Shown here piece after piece: positions 1 to 7,809 of a stretch of DNA of 64,000 bases. The stretch spans positions 248,001 through 312,000 of the forward strand of contig NZ_SRII01000006.1 in assembly GCF_004684095.1 (NCBI RefSeq), given 5' to 3'. How positions within the stretch are numbered: the first letter of the stretch is position 1; each line of letters opens with the position of its first letter. The notes beneath the pieces are model-generated. The model ran no database searches. It saw only the letters and a program-made list of their open reading frames with translations, and was not told the DNA's origin. Source of the stretch: Hymenobacter sp. UV11 (GTDB lineage Bacteria; Bacteroidota; Bacteroidia; Cytophagales; Hymenobacteraceae). A program made the translations under genes and the position numbers.

Positions 1-1627
1 CTACGGCCAGCAGCCCCAGCACCGCCAAAATCTGGCAGCCGCGCCCAATCAGCTCGCCGTGGCGAACGTAGAAGGTTTGCTCGGTATTGAGGTGCACGGT
101 GGCGCGGCTGGCGGCGCCTACCCACCAGCCGGTGGCGTGCGAGATGGTGCCGCGCTGGTCGATGAAGGCTGAAACGCCGGTATTGGCCGAGCGGGCGAGG
201 TCGCGGCGGGTTTCGATGCAGCGCAGCGCGCCGTAGCGCAGGTGCTGCCGGAAGCCGGGCGAGTCGCTCCACCAGCCGTCGTTGGTGATGAGGCCGAGCA
301 GCGTGGCGCCGTTGTGCACGTACTGGGCCACGAAGTCGCCATAGATGCTTTCGTAGCAGATAAGCGGGGCCAGCCGCAGCGCGGGCGCGGCGGGCGGGGC
401 CGGAAACACGGTGCGCTCATCCTGCGAGCCGTAGGAGCCGACAATACCGCCGAGGTCAATGTTGCTCAGGAGCTTGCCGAGGATGGGCGGAATTTTCTCC
501 ACCCCCGGCACCAGCTTCGACTTGTGGTAGAACTGCGGCGGGGTGGTAGCATCGGCAAAGAAAGCGGCCGCGTTGAACACGTCGTAGTAGCCCACGTCGT
601 CGCGGTGGTGCGCGGTGGGCGAGGCGCTGGCCGCGTCAGGGTACGTACCTAAGCTAGTGATGCCGACCAGCAGGCTCAAGCCCGGGTGACGGGCCAGCAG
701 CTCCTGCCGGATGCGTAGCGCCTGCGGGCTTTGGGCAAAAGTGGTTTCAAAGAGCGCTTCTTCGAGGGAAGTTTCGGGCCAGAGCACCAGCCGCGTTTGG
801 GGCGTGATGCTGGCCTCGGTGCGTTGCAGCAGCCGCGTCAACTGCTCGTTGTAGGGAATAAAGCGTGGGTTTTCGGGGAATTTCTCGTTGTACGGGTCGA
901 TGTTGGGCTGCACGACGACCACTTCGAGCGGTGAGCCTTTTTCCTGAAAGTTGCGGTTGATGGTGAAGGAAATTGCCAGCGGTAGCCCAATGGCCATCAT
1001 CGGCACGGCCCAGCGCCAGCGGCGCGGCCCGTTGAAGGCCCACGGTGCTACCCCCTCTTTTCCAAACCACGCCCAGAACATTAAGATATTGACCGCCAGC
1101 AGCCACACCGAGCCACCTAGGAAGCCCGTGTACTCGTACCACTGCACCCACTCGGGCGCGCTGGCAAAGCCGTTGCCCAGCGTGAGCCAGGGCCACGACA
1201 AATCCCAGTGCAGGTGTAATTGCTCGAAGGCAATCCAGTACACCGGCAGCGAGAGGTAGCCTAGCTTATTGCCAAAGCGCTCCTTAGTGCGTCGAAATGC
1301 CATCAGCGGCAGGCACATGAGCGCGGCATTGAGCACTACGGCCGCGATGCCGCCGCCCAGCGTGCTGAAGCTTACCCACCAGGTAGTGAAGGCGTTCCAG
1401 AAAAACAGGAACAGGTAGGTGCTGGCAAACACCCGGCCGCGCTTGGCGCCCTGCTGCGTCAGTAGCTGTTCGAGGCGCAGGTAGGGCACCCAGCCGATGA
1501 ACAGCAGCAGCGTGAGCGGCGCGGGATGCACCGGCCAGCCGGTCCACATCAGCGCCCCGCCCAGCAGGGCCAGCAGCAGTGGCGACTGCCCCAGGCGGCC
1601 CAGCGGGCCGCTAGGCAGCGGGGTCAT
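1..1627 (-). CDS. lnt: Apolipoprotein N-acyltransferase, 3' part outside window
   Basis: Inner-membrane enzyme that adds the third acyl chain to lipoproteins. The reading frame runs off the left edge, so 542 codons are visible and the C-terminus is missing. The N-terminal third is a set of hydrophobic helices. The nitrilase-like periplasmic domain begins near VVVVQPNIDP. The catalytic triad is recognisable: Glu in VLWPETS, Lys in YHKSKLVPGVEK, Cys in PLICYES. The chosen ATG (1627) overlaps the end of rsmI in another frame (overlap of 17 bases), which suggests translational coupling. It is the last visible gene of a minus-strand group with the pterin dehydratase and rsmI. Identification is confident; the exact start is inferred. 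Confidence 0.93.
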   Translation of the reverse strand, partial: MTPLPSGPLGRLGQSPLLLALLGGALMWTGWPVHPAPLTLLLFIGWVPYLRLEQLLTQQGAKRGRVFASTYLFLFFWNAFTTWWVSFSTLGGGIAAVVLNAALMCLPLMAFRRTKERFGNKLGYLSLPVYWIAFEQLHLHWDLSWPWLTLGNGFASAPEWVQWYEYTGFLGGSVWLLAVNILMFWAWFGKEGVAPWAFNGPRRWRWAVPMMAIGLPLAISFTINRNFQEKGSPLEVVVVQPNIDPYNEKFPENPRFIPYNEQLTRLLQRTEASITPQTRLVLWPETSLEEALFETTFAQSPQALRIRQELLARHPGLSLLVGITSLGTYPDAASASPTAHHRDDVGYYDVFNAAAFFADATTPPQFYHKSKLVPGVEKIPPILGKLLSNIDLGGIVGSYGSQDERTVFPAPPAAPALRLAPLICYESIYGDFVAQYVHNGATLLGLITNDGWWSDSPGFRQHLRYGALRCIETRRDLARSANTGVSAFIDQRGTISHATGWWVGAASRATVHLNTEQTFYVRHGELIGRGCQILAVLGLLAV

Positions 1628-2384
1628 CGTCGGCATCGCCATCGTCGGTGTCGTCGTCTTCGTCATCGCGGGCGGCGTATTTACTGCGCTCAATTCGCTC
1701 ATATTCAGCACCTTTTACTACCAGTACAATTTCGCCCTTGATGGCGGGGCGGGCGGCCAGGGTGGCGGCCAGCTCGCCGAGCGGGGCGGTGAGGGTTTCT
1801 TCAAACAGCTTGGTTAGCTCGCGGCTGACGCTGGCGAGCCGCTCGGGTCCAAACACCTCGGCCAGCTGCGTCAGCGTTTTGACAATGCGGTGCGGCGACT
1901 CATAGAAAATGAGCGTCCGCGTTTCGCGGGCCAGCTCTTGCAGGCGGGTCTGGCGGCCTTTTTTCACCGGCAAAAAGCCTTCGAAGGCAAACCGCTCGGC
2001 CCCGAAGCCCGACTTGAGCAGGGCCGGTACCAGGGCTGTGGGGCCGGGCAGGCACTCAACTAGCAGGCCGGCGGCCAGGCACTCGCGCACTAGCAAAAAG
2101 CCGGGGTCGGAGATGCCGGGCGTGCCAGCATCGCTCACCAGGGCCATGCGCTCGCCCTTGGCCAGGCGCTCTAGCAGGTGGGGCACCTGCTTGTGCTCAT
2201 TATGCAGGTGGTAGGCCAGCAGCGGCTTCTTGAGCTGCAAATGCTGCATCAGCCGGCCGCTGGTGCGGGTGTCTTCGCAGAGCACTACATCGACCTCACC
2301 CAGCACCCGAATGGCCCGCAGGGTAATGTCTTCGAGGTTGCCAATGGGGGTAGGCACGAGGGTAAGGGCAGCGGCTTCGGGCAT
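1611..2384 (-). CDS. rsmI: 16S rRNA (cytidine(1402)-2'-O)-methyltransferase RsmI
   Basis: Tetrapyrrole-methylase-fold enzyme that 2'-O-methylates C1402 of 16S rRNA using SAM. The 257-residue product starts MPEAAALTLVPTPIGNLEDI, the typical N-terminus. Further family motifs are VLCEDTRTSGRL, SDAGTPGISDPG, LPGPTALVPAL and FYESPHRI. The frame is open 54 codons upstream, but that extension is not protein-like, so the ATG at 2384 is chosen. The C-terminus carries an Asp-rich tail (DDEDDDTDDGDADDD), which is unusual in composition. A TACCTTTG box lies only 5 bases before the ATG, which hints at a nearly leaderless transcript. The start lies 20 bases after the pterin dehydratase stop. Confidence 0.96.
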   Translation of the reverse strand: MPEAAALTLVPTPIGNLEDITLRAIRVLGEVDVVLCEDTRTSGRLMQHLQLKKPLLAYHLHNEHKQVPHLLERLAKGERMALVSDAGTPGISDPGFLLVRECLAAGLLVECLPGPTALVPALLKSGFGAERFAFEGFLPVKKGRQTRLQELARETRTLIFYESPHRIVKTLTQLAEVFGPERLASVSRELTKLFEETLTAPLGELAATLAARPAIKGEIVLVVKGAEYERIERSKYAARDDEDDDTDDGDADDDPAA

Positions 2385-2389
2385 AGGTG

Positions 2390-2397
2390 CAAAGGTA
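2390..2397 (-). promoter_or_regulatory. Bacteroidota -7 box (TACCTTTG) before rsmI
   Basis: On the minus strand this reads TACCTTTG, an exact match to the Bacteroidota TAnnTTTG consensus, ending 5 bases before the rsmI ATG. No clear -33 TTG was found at the usual spacing, so this is only a candidate. Confidence 0.4.
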
Positions 2398-2404
2398 GGG
2401 CCTC

Positions 2405-2665
2405 CTACCCCCTCACTTCCTCGCCTTTGTAGGCGGCCGCCAGCTGGTCGATGGCCGCGGCCAGTTGGTGGTCCTTCTGCGTCACGACGCGGCCGGCCGA
2501 GTGGGTACACAGCCGAAAGCTCACCGTAGCGTACTCGTTGCCCCACCAGGGGTGATGGTTCTGGTGCTCAGCTTCCTCGGCCACATCGGTCATGAAGCAG
2601 AAGGCTATTTTGAAGTCTTTGAAGCGGAAAGTGCAGGTGAGGGCGTGGTCGTGCTCGGTCCACAT
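2405..2665 (-). CDS. 4a-hydroxytetrahydrobiopterin dehydratase (pterin carbinolamine dehydratase)
   Basis: Small 86-residue enzyme that dehydrates 4a-hydroxytetrahydropterin and so recycles the cofactor of aromatic amino acid hydroxylases. The family signature is clear: EHQNHHPWWGNEYATVSF followed by HSAGRVVTQKD, which contains the HH and W/Y residues of the active-site cleft. The start MWTEHDHALTC is typical. An in-frame ATG at 2752 would add 29 less conserved residues and cannot be excluded. It lies directly upstream of rsmI on the same strand. No aromatic amino acid hydroxylase gene is in the window, so its partner is elsewhere. Confidence 0.9.
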   Translation of the reverse strand: MWTEHDHALTCTFRFKDFKIAFCFMTDVAEEAEHQNHHPWWGNEYATVSFRLCTHSAGRVVTQKDHQLAAAIDQLAAAYKGEEVRG

Positions 2666-2818
2666 AAGCAGGAGGGGTTGTGAGTTTAAGTGAATTCGCG
2701 CAATTTCCAGGTCAGGGTCCGTATGCCGGGCCGATAGCGGAGCTAGCACCAAAGTGGTTAGGCTCCGGCATTTTATTTCGGGAGCAGGGGGGGCAAGCGC
2801 ACCGTTGAGTACAAAGAA

Positions 2819-2854
2819 CGCCGCCCCGAACTTCTAATGAAATTCGGGGCGGCG
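2819..2854 (-). terminator. Hairpin terminator after the small secreted protein
   Basis: Perfect 12-bp stem (CGCCGCCCCGAA / TTCGGGGCGGCG) with a 12-base loop. On the minus strand it is followed by TTCTTTGT, so it best fits as the terminator of the gene at 2955-3230. Confidence 0.6.
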
Positions 2855-2954
2855 TGAGGGGCCAGGGTGGGGCGGCGAAACTTGCGGCCTACCCCCTTCT
2901 TGGATGCGAAGCGGAGATGAGGCGCACCGGCACGCCAACGGGTAAAGGCGGGGG

Positions 2955-3230
2955 CTAACGGTGGTTGTAGCCGTAGCTTCGGCCTTGGTCGTGGCGGTGC
3001 AGGGCTTCGAAGCGGGCACGCTCGGCGTCGCGGCGCTGCTCAGCACGGCGCTGGTCGGCCAGGCGGGCGCGCTCCATAGCTATGTGGCGGGCTTGTTCGC
3101 GCTGGGCGGCTTCGTAGCGAGCCCGTTCGCGGGGCGAGGGGTAGTGGGGGCCGGCCAGGGGAGCGGCAGAAACGGCAGTAGTGACGAACAGGCCGAGGAT
3201 GGCAACGAGTGAAAGCAGGGAGGTTTTCAT
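2955..3230 (-). CDS. Small secreted Arg/Glu/Ala-rich protein, unknown function
   Basis: A 91-residue product with a clear Sec signal peptide (MKTSLLSLVAILGLFVTTAV, cleavage probably after SAA-P). The mature part is a highly charged, probably helical segment rich in Arg, Glu, Gln and Ala (REQARHIAMERARLADQRR) and ends in a His/Tyr/Gly-rich tail. No known domain is recognised. Small secreted proteins of this composition are common in Hymenobacter-like genomes. It is monocistronic and followed by a hairpin terminator. The ATG is well placed and preceded by an A-rich stretch. Location is probably periplasmic. Confidence 0.7.
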   Translation of the reverse strand: MKTSLLSLVAILGLFVTTAVSAAPLAGPHYPSPRERARYEAAQREQARHIAMERARLADQRRAEQRRDAERARFEALHRHDQGRSYGYNHR

Positions 3231-3600
3231 GATTCAAAACAGTAGAAAAGTGAAGGAGAAAAGAAGGACGCGTCTGCCCTCTCCAAGGCAAGCCCTATGC
3301 CAGGCCCCAAACGATAAAATTTTCGACTTCGAAATAATCCTTTCATTTTCAGTATATTAATTCGAAAATTGCTTCCCTACCCCTCGACCAAACGGGCAAG
3401 TGTACCGATGAAGGCCGGTGCTGCCCTGGCACCAGCAGCAGCAAAAAGCGCCTCGTTGGGCGGCCGCCGGGTAGCGACAGCCTGCCTAGTGGCCGCCCAG
3501 CCGCCGGGCCGGGCGGTACTGTGCCAGCTAAACCCAAAGCCCCAAACCACAGTACAACTTATAAGGCGTTCTGCATTTTCACTAGCCGCCTCCCCTATCT
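3231..3600. other. Intergenic gap between divergent genes
   Basis: No gene seen. It separates divergent genes and must hold both promoters. A short AT-rich inverted repeat (arms AATTTTCGA at 3318-3326 and TCGAAAATT at 3362-3370) stands out from the GC-rich surroundings and could be an operator or a repeat remnant. No exact TAnnTTTG box was found. Confidence 0.4.
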
Positions 3601-4116
3601 ATGCCAGTTGACCCTAATAACCGCCCCATCCGCGTCATCAACGACGATACGACCGAGGAAGAATTTGCCGCCGGCCTGCGTATTCCTAACGCCGACCCAC
3701 CCAAGAACGAGAAAGCCCGTGGCGGCTTCGGCAACCGCGATGGCAAGGAAGGCTTCGGTACGGCCAATGGCGAGGGAGAAACCGCGCTGGCAATGAACTC
3801 GAACTCTAGCAGCCCGCACCAGCCCGGCGACAACATGCGCACCGCCGAAGAGGGTGCCAACCAACGCCCCGACCAAGACCTGCCCAGCCCCGACGCTGAG
3901 CGCGACGAAAACGGCCGCCGCCCCCAGCGTGGCCCCGTAGACGAACTGGATGCCGACGATATGCGCAAAGGCCCCGACGAGATGGAAGATGCCGACTCGC
4001 ACGTGGGTATGGGCCAGATGGCGCCCAAGCCCATTCAGCCCATCACGGGCACCGATACCAATGCCGAGCTCACCGACCCCGGTGCCAAAGACTCGGCTAT
4101 CGACCAAGGCTTTTAA
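3601..4116 (+). CDS. Hydrophilic, probably disordered acidic protein
   Basis: A 171-residue product without signal peptide or membrane segment. It is rich in Asp, Glu, Asn, Pro and Gly, with almost no hydrophobic core, and looks intrinsically disordered (GKEGFGTANGEGETA, DELDADDMRKGPDEMED). It has no recognisable domain. It is followed after 93 bases by a second small hydrophilic protein of similar composition, so the two may share a role, for example in stress or desiccation tolerance; that is inference from composition only. Codon use is like that of neighbouring genes, supporting that it is real. Start ATG at 3601 begins MPVDPNNRPIRV. Confidence 0.65.
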   Translation: MPVDPNNRPIRVINDDTTEEEFAAGLRIPNADPPKNEKARGGFGNRDGKEGFGTANGEGETALAMNSNSSSPHQPGDNMRTAEEGANQRPDQDLPSPDAERDENGRRPQRGPVDELDADDMRKGPDEMEDADSHVGMGQMAPKPIQPITGTDTNAELTDPGAKDSAIDQGF

Positions 4117-4209
4117 TAGAAGAGGTAGTGAGTAACAAGTTACTGGTAATTACTTATCTGCTTGTCGTTCATTATACCTTATTCTTTCCTACTACTAATT
4201 CCTTTTCCC

Positions 4210-4422
4210 ATGGCTACCCACCACACAGAGCAGAATAAGCAGTCGCAGACCGATAAAAACGAACCCGGCATGCCCGAGAACACCAAGGCCGACGCGCTGC
4301 CCGCCGGCGACCTCGACGAGGCCACCGAAACCCGCCTCGAAGACGAGGCCCAGGATGCTGGGATGCAGCATCCCAACCGCGGCCACAACAAGCCCGATAA
4401 CGGCAAAGGCAGCTACGCTTAA
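4210..4422 (+). CDS. Small hydrophilic acidic protein
   Basis: A 70-residue product beginning MATHHTEQNKQSQTDKNEPG, very hydrophilic with many Asp, Glu, Asn and Lys residues and ending NKPDNGKGSYA. The frame is open upstream to 4162, but those 16 residues are hydrophobic and unlike the rest, so the ATG at 4210 is preferred. No domain is recognised. A hairpin terminator follows at 4451. It pairs in style with the acidic protein upstream. Confidence 0.6.
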   Translation: MATHHTEQNKQSQTDKNEPGMPENTKADALPAGDLDEATETRLEDEAQDAGMQHPNRGHNKPDNGKGSYA

Positions 4423-4450
4423 GCGCAAGCCTGCTAACTCATATAGCGTG

Positions 4451-4480
4451 AAGCCTCGGCCATTGGTCGGGGCTTTGTGT
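4451..4480 (+). terminator. Hairpin terminator
   Basis: AAGCCTCGGCCA pairs with TTGGTCGGGGCTT (two wobble positions), followed by a T-rich run (TGTGTTTCT). It closes the pair of small acidic protein genes. Confidence 0.6.
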
Positions 4481-4530
4481 TTCTATAAACTACCGCTAGC
4501 AAATGCTTTAGCTAACTTAATCACCTCAAC

Positions 4531-5235
4531 ATGCGTCGCTTTGCCGCCACCGACCTGCACGGCTGCCTGCGCACCTTCCGCCGCCTAGTAGAAGAAGAGC
4601 TGCGCCTGCACCCCGCCGACCACCTGTACCTGCTGGGCGACTACGTGAACAAAGGCCCCGATAGCGCTGGCGTGCTCGACTACCTCATGCAGCTACAAGG
4701 CGCTGGCTACCAGGTAAGCTGCCTGCGCGGCAACCACGAGCACGAGCTACTGGCCACCATACACGGCGAGCCCAATGCCAACGGCATGTGGAAGCTGGAA
4801 GACGAGAAGCAGCTGACGTTGGCCAGCTTCGGCGTGGCGCGGGCCACTGATATTGCGGGCCGGTACGTGGCCTGGATGAGTGCCCTACCCCTGCAGTTGG
4901 AGCTACCTGATTTTGTGCTCGTACACGCCGGCTTCAACTTTGCCCTACCCCCCGCCGAAATGCGCGAAGACGTGCACAGCCTGCTTTATAGCCGGGAATT
5001 TACTTATGACCCCTCGCGGCTGGCGGGCAAGCGCCTGCTGCACGGCCACGTGCCTACCCCCGTGGCCGAAGTCAAAGCCGCCGTGGCCGCCAGGGCCGGG
5101 GCCATCGGCCTCGATACCGGCGGCGCGTTTCGGCTCAACCCCGAGCTGCGCCACCTGGCCGCGCTCAACCTGGATAGCTGGGAGCTGCACTTGGTGGAGA
5201 ACTGCGAGGCGCCCTACCCCATCGCGGTGCGGTGA
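4531..5235 (+). CDS. PPP-family metallophosphoesterase (serine/threonine phosphatase-like)
   Basis: A 234-residue calcineurin-like phosphoesterase of the bacterial PPP type. All metal-binding motifs are present: DLHGC near residue 8 (GDxHG block), GDYVNKGPDS near residue 36 (GDxxxRG block with N-K in place of the usual D-R), RGNHEHE near residue 67, and later His in LVHAGFN and LLHGHVP. Known relatives dephosphorylate phosphoproteins or dinucleoside tetraphosphates; the substrate here cannot be told from sequence. Cytosolic, no signal peptide. It stands alone between a terminator and the glyA promoter region. Confidence 0.88.
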   Translation: MRRFAATDLHGCLRTFRRLVEEELRLHPADHLYLLGDYVNKGPDSAGVLDYLMQLQGAGYQVSCLRGNHEHELLATIHGEPNANGMWKLEDEKQLTLASFGVARATDIAGRYVAWMSALPLQLELPDFVLVHAGFNFALPPAEMREDVHSLLYSREFTYDPSRLAGKRLLHGHVPTPVAEVKAAVAARAGAIGLDTGGAFRLNPELRHLAALNLDSWELHLVENCEAPYPIAVR

Positions 5236-5253
5236 GCTCTGGCCTGCCGGGGT

Positions 5254-5366
5254 AGTGTAGGGTAAGCTTTAGCTCGCCGCTACCGGTAAAAGTGCGTGTT
5301 TTCAAAAACGGCAAGCTGAAGCTTACCGCACATCCTTACCCGGCAAGCTAAAGCTTACCCTACACT
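5254..5366. repeat. REP-like inverted repeat, family A, three half-units
   Basis: Intergenic unit with a left arm GTGTAGGGTAAGCTTTAGC and two right-arm copies (5309-5332 and 5341-5366) reading GGCAAGCTAAAGCTTACC plus CTACAC. The same family recurs at 7670-7809, 40958-41049 and 42724-42800. It fills most of the space between the phosphoesterase and glyA. Confidence 0.85.
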
Positions 5367-5372
5367 CCGTCG

Positions 5373-5380
5373 TACTTTTG
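5373..5380 (+). promoter_or_regulatory. Bacteroidota -7 box (TACTTTTG) before glyA
   Basis: Exact TAnnTTTG match ending 5 bases before the glyA ATG, immediately after the REP-like repeat. The distance suggests a leaderless or near-leaderless mRNA. The -33 element is not obvious. Confidence 0.5.
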
Positions 5381-5385
5381 AACCC

Positions 5386-6693
5386 ATGCAAGCCACTGCC
5401 CCTACTGCCGCCCCCGTTGCCGTGTACGATACGGCCGTTTTCGACCTCATTGCGCAGGAGCGCCAGCGCCAGACCCACGGCCTGGAGCTGATTGCCTCCG
5501 AGAATTATGTGTCTGACCAGGTGATGGCGGCGCAAGGCTCGGTGCTCACCAATAAGTACGCCGAGGGCTTGCCCGGCAAGCGCTACTACGGCGGCTGCGA
5601 AATAGTAGACCAGGTCGAGCAACTGGCCATCGACCGCGTGAAGGAGCTGTTTGGCGTGGCCTGGGCCAACGTGCAGCCCCACTCGGGCGCGCAGGCCAAC
5701 GCGGCCGTCATGCTGGCCTGCCTCAACCCCGGCGACAAGATTCTGGGCTTCGACCTCAGCCACGGCGGTCACCTCACGCACGGCTCGCCGGTCAATTTTT
5801 CGGGTAAGCTCTACCAGCCTTCTTTTTATGGGGTAGAGAAGGAAACCGGCCTCATCGACTGGGACAAGGTAATTGACACCGCCCGCCGTGAGCGCCCCAA
5901 GATGATTATCTGCGGCGCCTCGGCCTACTCGCGCGACTGGAACTACGCCGCCCTGCGCCGCGCTGCCGACGAGGTAGGCGCGCTCTTGCTGGCTGATATC
6001 TCGCACCCCAGTGGCCTCATTGCCAAGGGCTTGCTCAATAACCCGTTTGAGCATTGCCACATCGTAACCACCACCACGCACAAGACGCTGCGCGGCCCGC
6101 GCGGCGGCCTCATCATGCTGGGTCAGGACTTCGATAACCCGTTTGGCCTGAAGACGCCGAAGGGCGACATCCGGCCCATGTCGGCGCTGCTCGACTCGGG
6201 CGTGTTTCCCGGCACGCAGGGCGGGCCGCTGGAGCACGTCATTGCCGCCAAGGCCGTGGCCTTTGGCGAGGCGCTGGGTCAAGGCTACACCAACTACGTG
6301 CACCAGGTGCAGAAGAATGCCCAGGCTTTGGCTAAGGAGTTGACCAACCGCGGCTACGACATCATCTCGGGCGGCACCGACAACCACCTGATGCTCATTG
6401 ACCTGCGCTCGAAAGGCCTCACCGGTAAGCTGGCCGAAAACACCCTGGTACAGGCCGATATCACCATCAACAAGAACATGGTGCCCTTCGATGATAAGTC
6501 GCCTTTCGTGACCAGCGGCATCCGGATTGGCTCAGCCGCCGTAACTACCCGCGGCCTGGTTGAGGCCGACATGGTACGTATCATCGAGCTCATTGATGAG
6601 GCGCTGACGCACCACGCCGACGCCAGCCGCATCGCCGGCGTGCGCCACCAGGTAAACGAGTGGATGCAGGCCTACCCCCTCTTTCAAGGGTAA
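5386..6693 (+). CDS. glyA: Serine hydroxymethyltransferase
   Basis: PLP enzyme interconverting serine and glycine with tetrahydrofolate, the main source of one-carbon units. The 435-residue length is normal. Family motifs are plain: [13 protein letters not shown] near residue 36, [11 protein letters not shown], the PLP-lysine site [14 protein letters not shown], and the C-terminal [17 protein letters not shown]. Cytosolic. It is preceded by a REP-like repeat and a TACTTTTG box, and followed by a different repeat family before tatC. Confidence 0.98.
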   Translation: MQATAPTAAPVAVYDTAVFDLIAQERQRQTHGLELIASENYVSDQVMAAQGSVLTNKYAEGLPGKRYYGGCEIVDQVEQLAIDRVKELFGVAWANVQPHSGAQANAAVMLACLNPGDKILGFDLSHGGHLTHGSPVNFSGKLYQPSFYGVEKETGLIDWDKVIDTARRERPKMIICGASAYSRDWNYAALRRAADEVGALLLADISHPSGLIAKGLLNNPFEHCHIVTTTTHKTLRGPRGGLIMLGQDFDNPFGLKTPKGDIRPMSALLDSGVFPGTQGGPLEHVIAAKAVAFGEALGQGYTNYVHQVQKNAQALAKELTNRGYDIISGGTDNHLMLIDLRSKGLTGKLAENTLVQADITINKNMVPFDDKSPFVTSGIRIGSAAVTTRGLVEADMVRIIELIDEALTHHADASRIAGVRHQVNEWMQAYPLFQG

Positions 6694-6790
6694 GTGAGTA
6701 AATGAGTAGCTGAGTAAACAAGGCGACAGCCTGACACCTATTCCTCTACCCATCAAACACTTACTCACTTACTCATTTACGCATTTACCG
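6693..6790. repeat. Inverted repeat, family B (GAGTAAATGAG type)
   Basis: Left arm near 6693-6720 (GAGTAAATGAGTAGCTGAGT) and right arm near 6751-6790 (ACTTACTCATTTACG). Built from short GAGTAAATGAGT-type units. It fills the gap between glyA and tatC. The same family occurs at 9987-10076 and at the end of the RAYT gene (48811-48905). Confidence 0.85.
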
Positions 6791-7666
6791 TTGGCTTCCC
6801 CCACTCAGAAATTTCAACAGAACCGCGCCGCCGCCGAAGGCGAAGTGGAGATGTCCTTTATTGACCACCTGGAGGCATTGCGTTGGCACATCATCCGGGC
6901 CGCGATTGCGGTGGTGGTCTTTTCGCTCATCGCGTTTTTCAATAAGCAGTTTCTGTTTCACGACCTGATTTTGGGGCCGTCGCGCGCTGATTTCTGGACG
7001 TACCAGGTGTTCTGCAAAATCGGGCACTTCTTCGGTTCTAATGAGCCGTGCGAGAGCCAGATTAATTTTATTATTCAAAACCGGGAGATGAGCGGGCAGT
7101 TGACCATGCACATCAGCACCTCGTTTATTGTGGGCATCTGCCTGGCGTTTCCGTATTTATTCTGGGAGATTTGGCGCTTCGTGAAGCCGGGCCTCTACCC
7201 CCACGAGCGGGCCAACTCGAAGGGCGCGGTGTTTTTCGTGTCGATACTCTTTGTTCTGGGCTTGCTGTTTGGCTACTACGTCGCTGCACCGCTGAGTATC
7301 CAGTTTTTGGCAAACTATACAGTAGACCCTACCATCCAGAACCAGATGGACTTGCAGAGCTACCTGAGCACGCTCACCACCATGACGCTCTCGTGCGCCT
7401 TTGTGTTTGAGCTGCCCATGATAGTGTTTTTCCTGGCCAAAGCCGGCCTCGTCACGCCCGAGTTGATGGTGCTTTACCGCAAGCACGCCATCGTGGTTAT
7501 TCTCATTATCGCGGCCATCATTACACCGCCTGACATTTCGGCCCAGATTATCGTCACCATTCCGGTGCTGCTGCTTTACGAGCTCAGCATCCACATTGCC
7601 CGCGTGGTGCGCCGCAACAGCGCCGCCAAGCTCAATGCCGAACTGCTAATACCAGGCGCGGAATAG
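6791..7666 (+). CDS. tatC: Sec-independent protein translocase subunit TatC
   Basis: Polytopic inner-membrane core of the twin-arginine translocase, which binds RR signal peptides and exports folded proteins. The product has six hydrophobic helices and the typical opening MSFIDHLEALRWHIIR, plus FPYLFWEIWRFVKPGLYPHE and the loop FELPMIVFFLAK. The 291-residue form begins at TTG 6791, directly after repeat family B; an ATG at 6851 would give 271 residues and starts exactly at the conserved block. Both are plausible, and leaders of about 20 residues are common in this phylum. No tatA/tatB gene is adjacent. Confidence 0.96.
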   Translation: MASPTQKFQQNRAAAEGEVEMSFIDHLEALRWHIIRAAIAVVVFSLIAFFNKQFLFHDLILGPSRADFWTYQVFCKIGHFFGSNEPCESQINFIIQNREMSGQLTMHISTSFIVGICLAFPYLFWEIWRFVKPGLYPHERANSKGAVFFVSILFVLGLLFGYYVAAPLSIQFLANYTVDPTIQNQMDLQSYLSTLTTMTLSCAFVFELPMIVFFLAKAGLVTPELMVLYRKHAIVVILIIAAIITPPDISAQIIVTIPVLLLYELSIHIARVVRRNSAAKLNAELLIPGAE

Positions 7667-7669
7667 CAC

Positions 7670-7809
7670 GTGTAGGGCAAGCTTTAGCTTGCCGTATTTT
7701 AGCTTGAAAAAGCCGTTTCCTACCCCCAGGAGGCGGTTTTTTTTGCGTTCATACGGCAAGCTAAAGCTTACCTTACACTGCTTCCGGCAAGCTAAAGCTT
7801 ACCGCACAT
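7670..7809. repeat. REP-like inverted repeat, family A
   Basis: Left arm 7670-7694 (TGTAGGGCAAGCTTTAGCTT) and two right arms 7753-7778 and 7785-7809 (GGCAAGCTAAAGCTTACC). Between them lies a weak hairpin with a T-run (7706-7745) that could terminate tatC. The last arm contains the stop codon of the convergent membrane-protein gene, so the repeat encodes its final residues. Confidence 0.85.
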
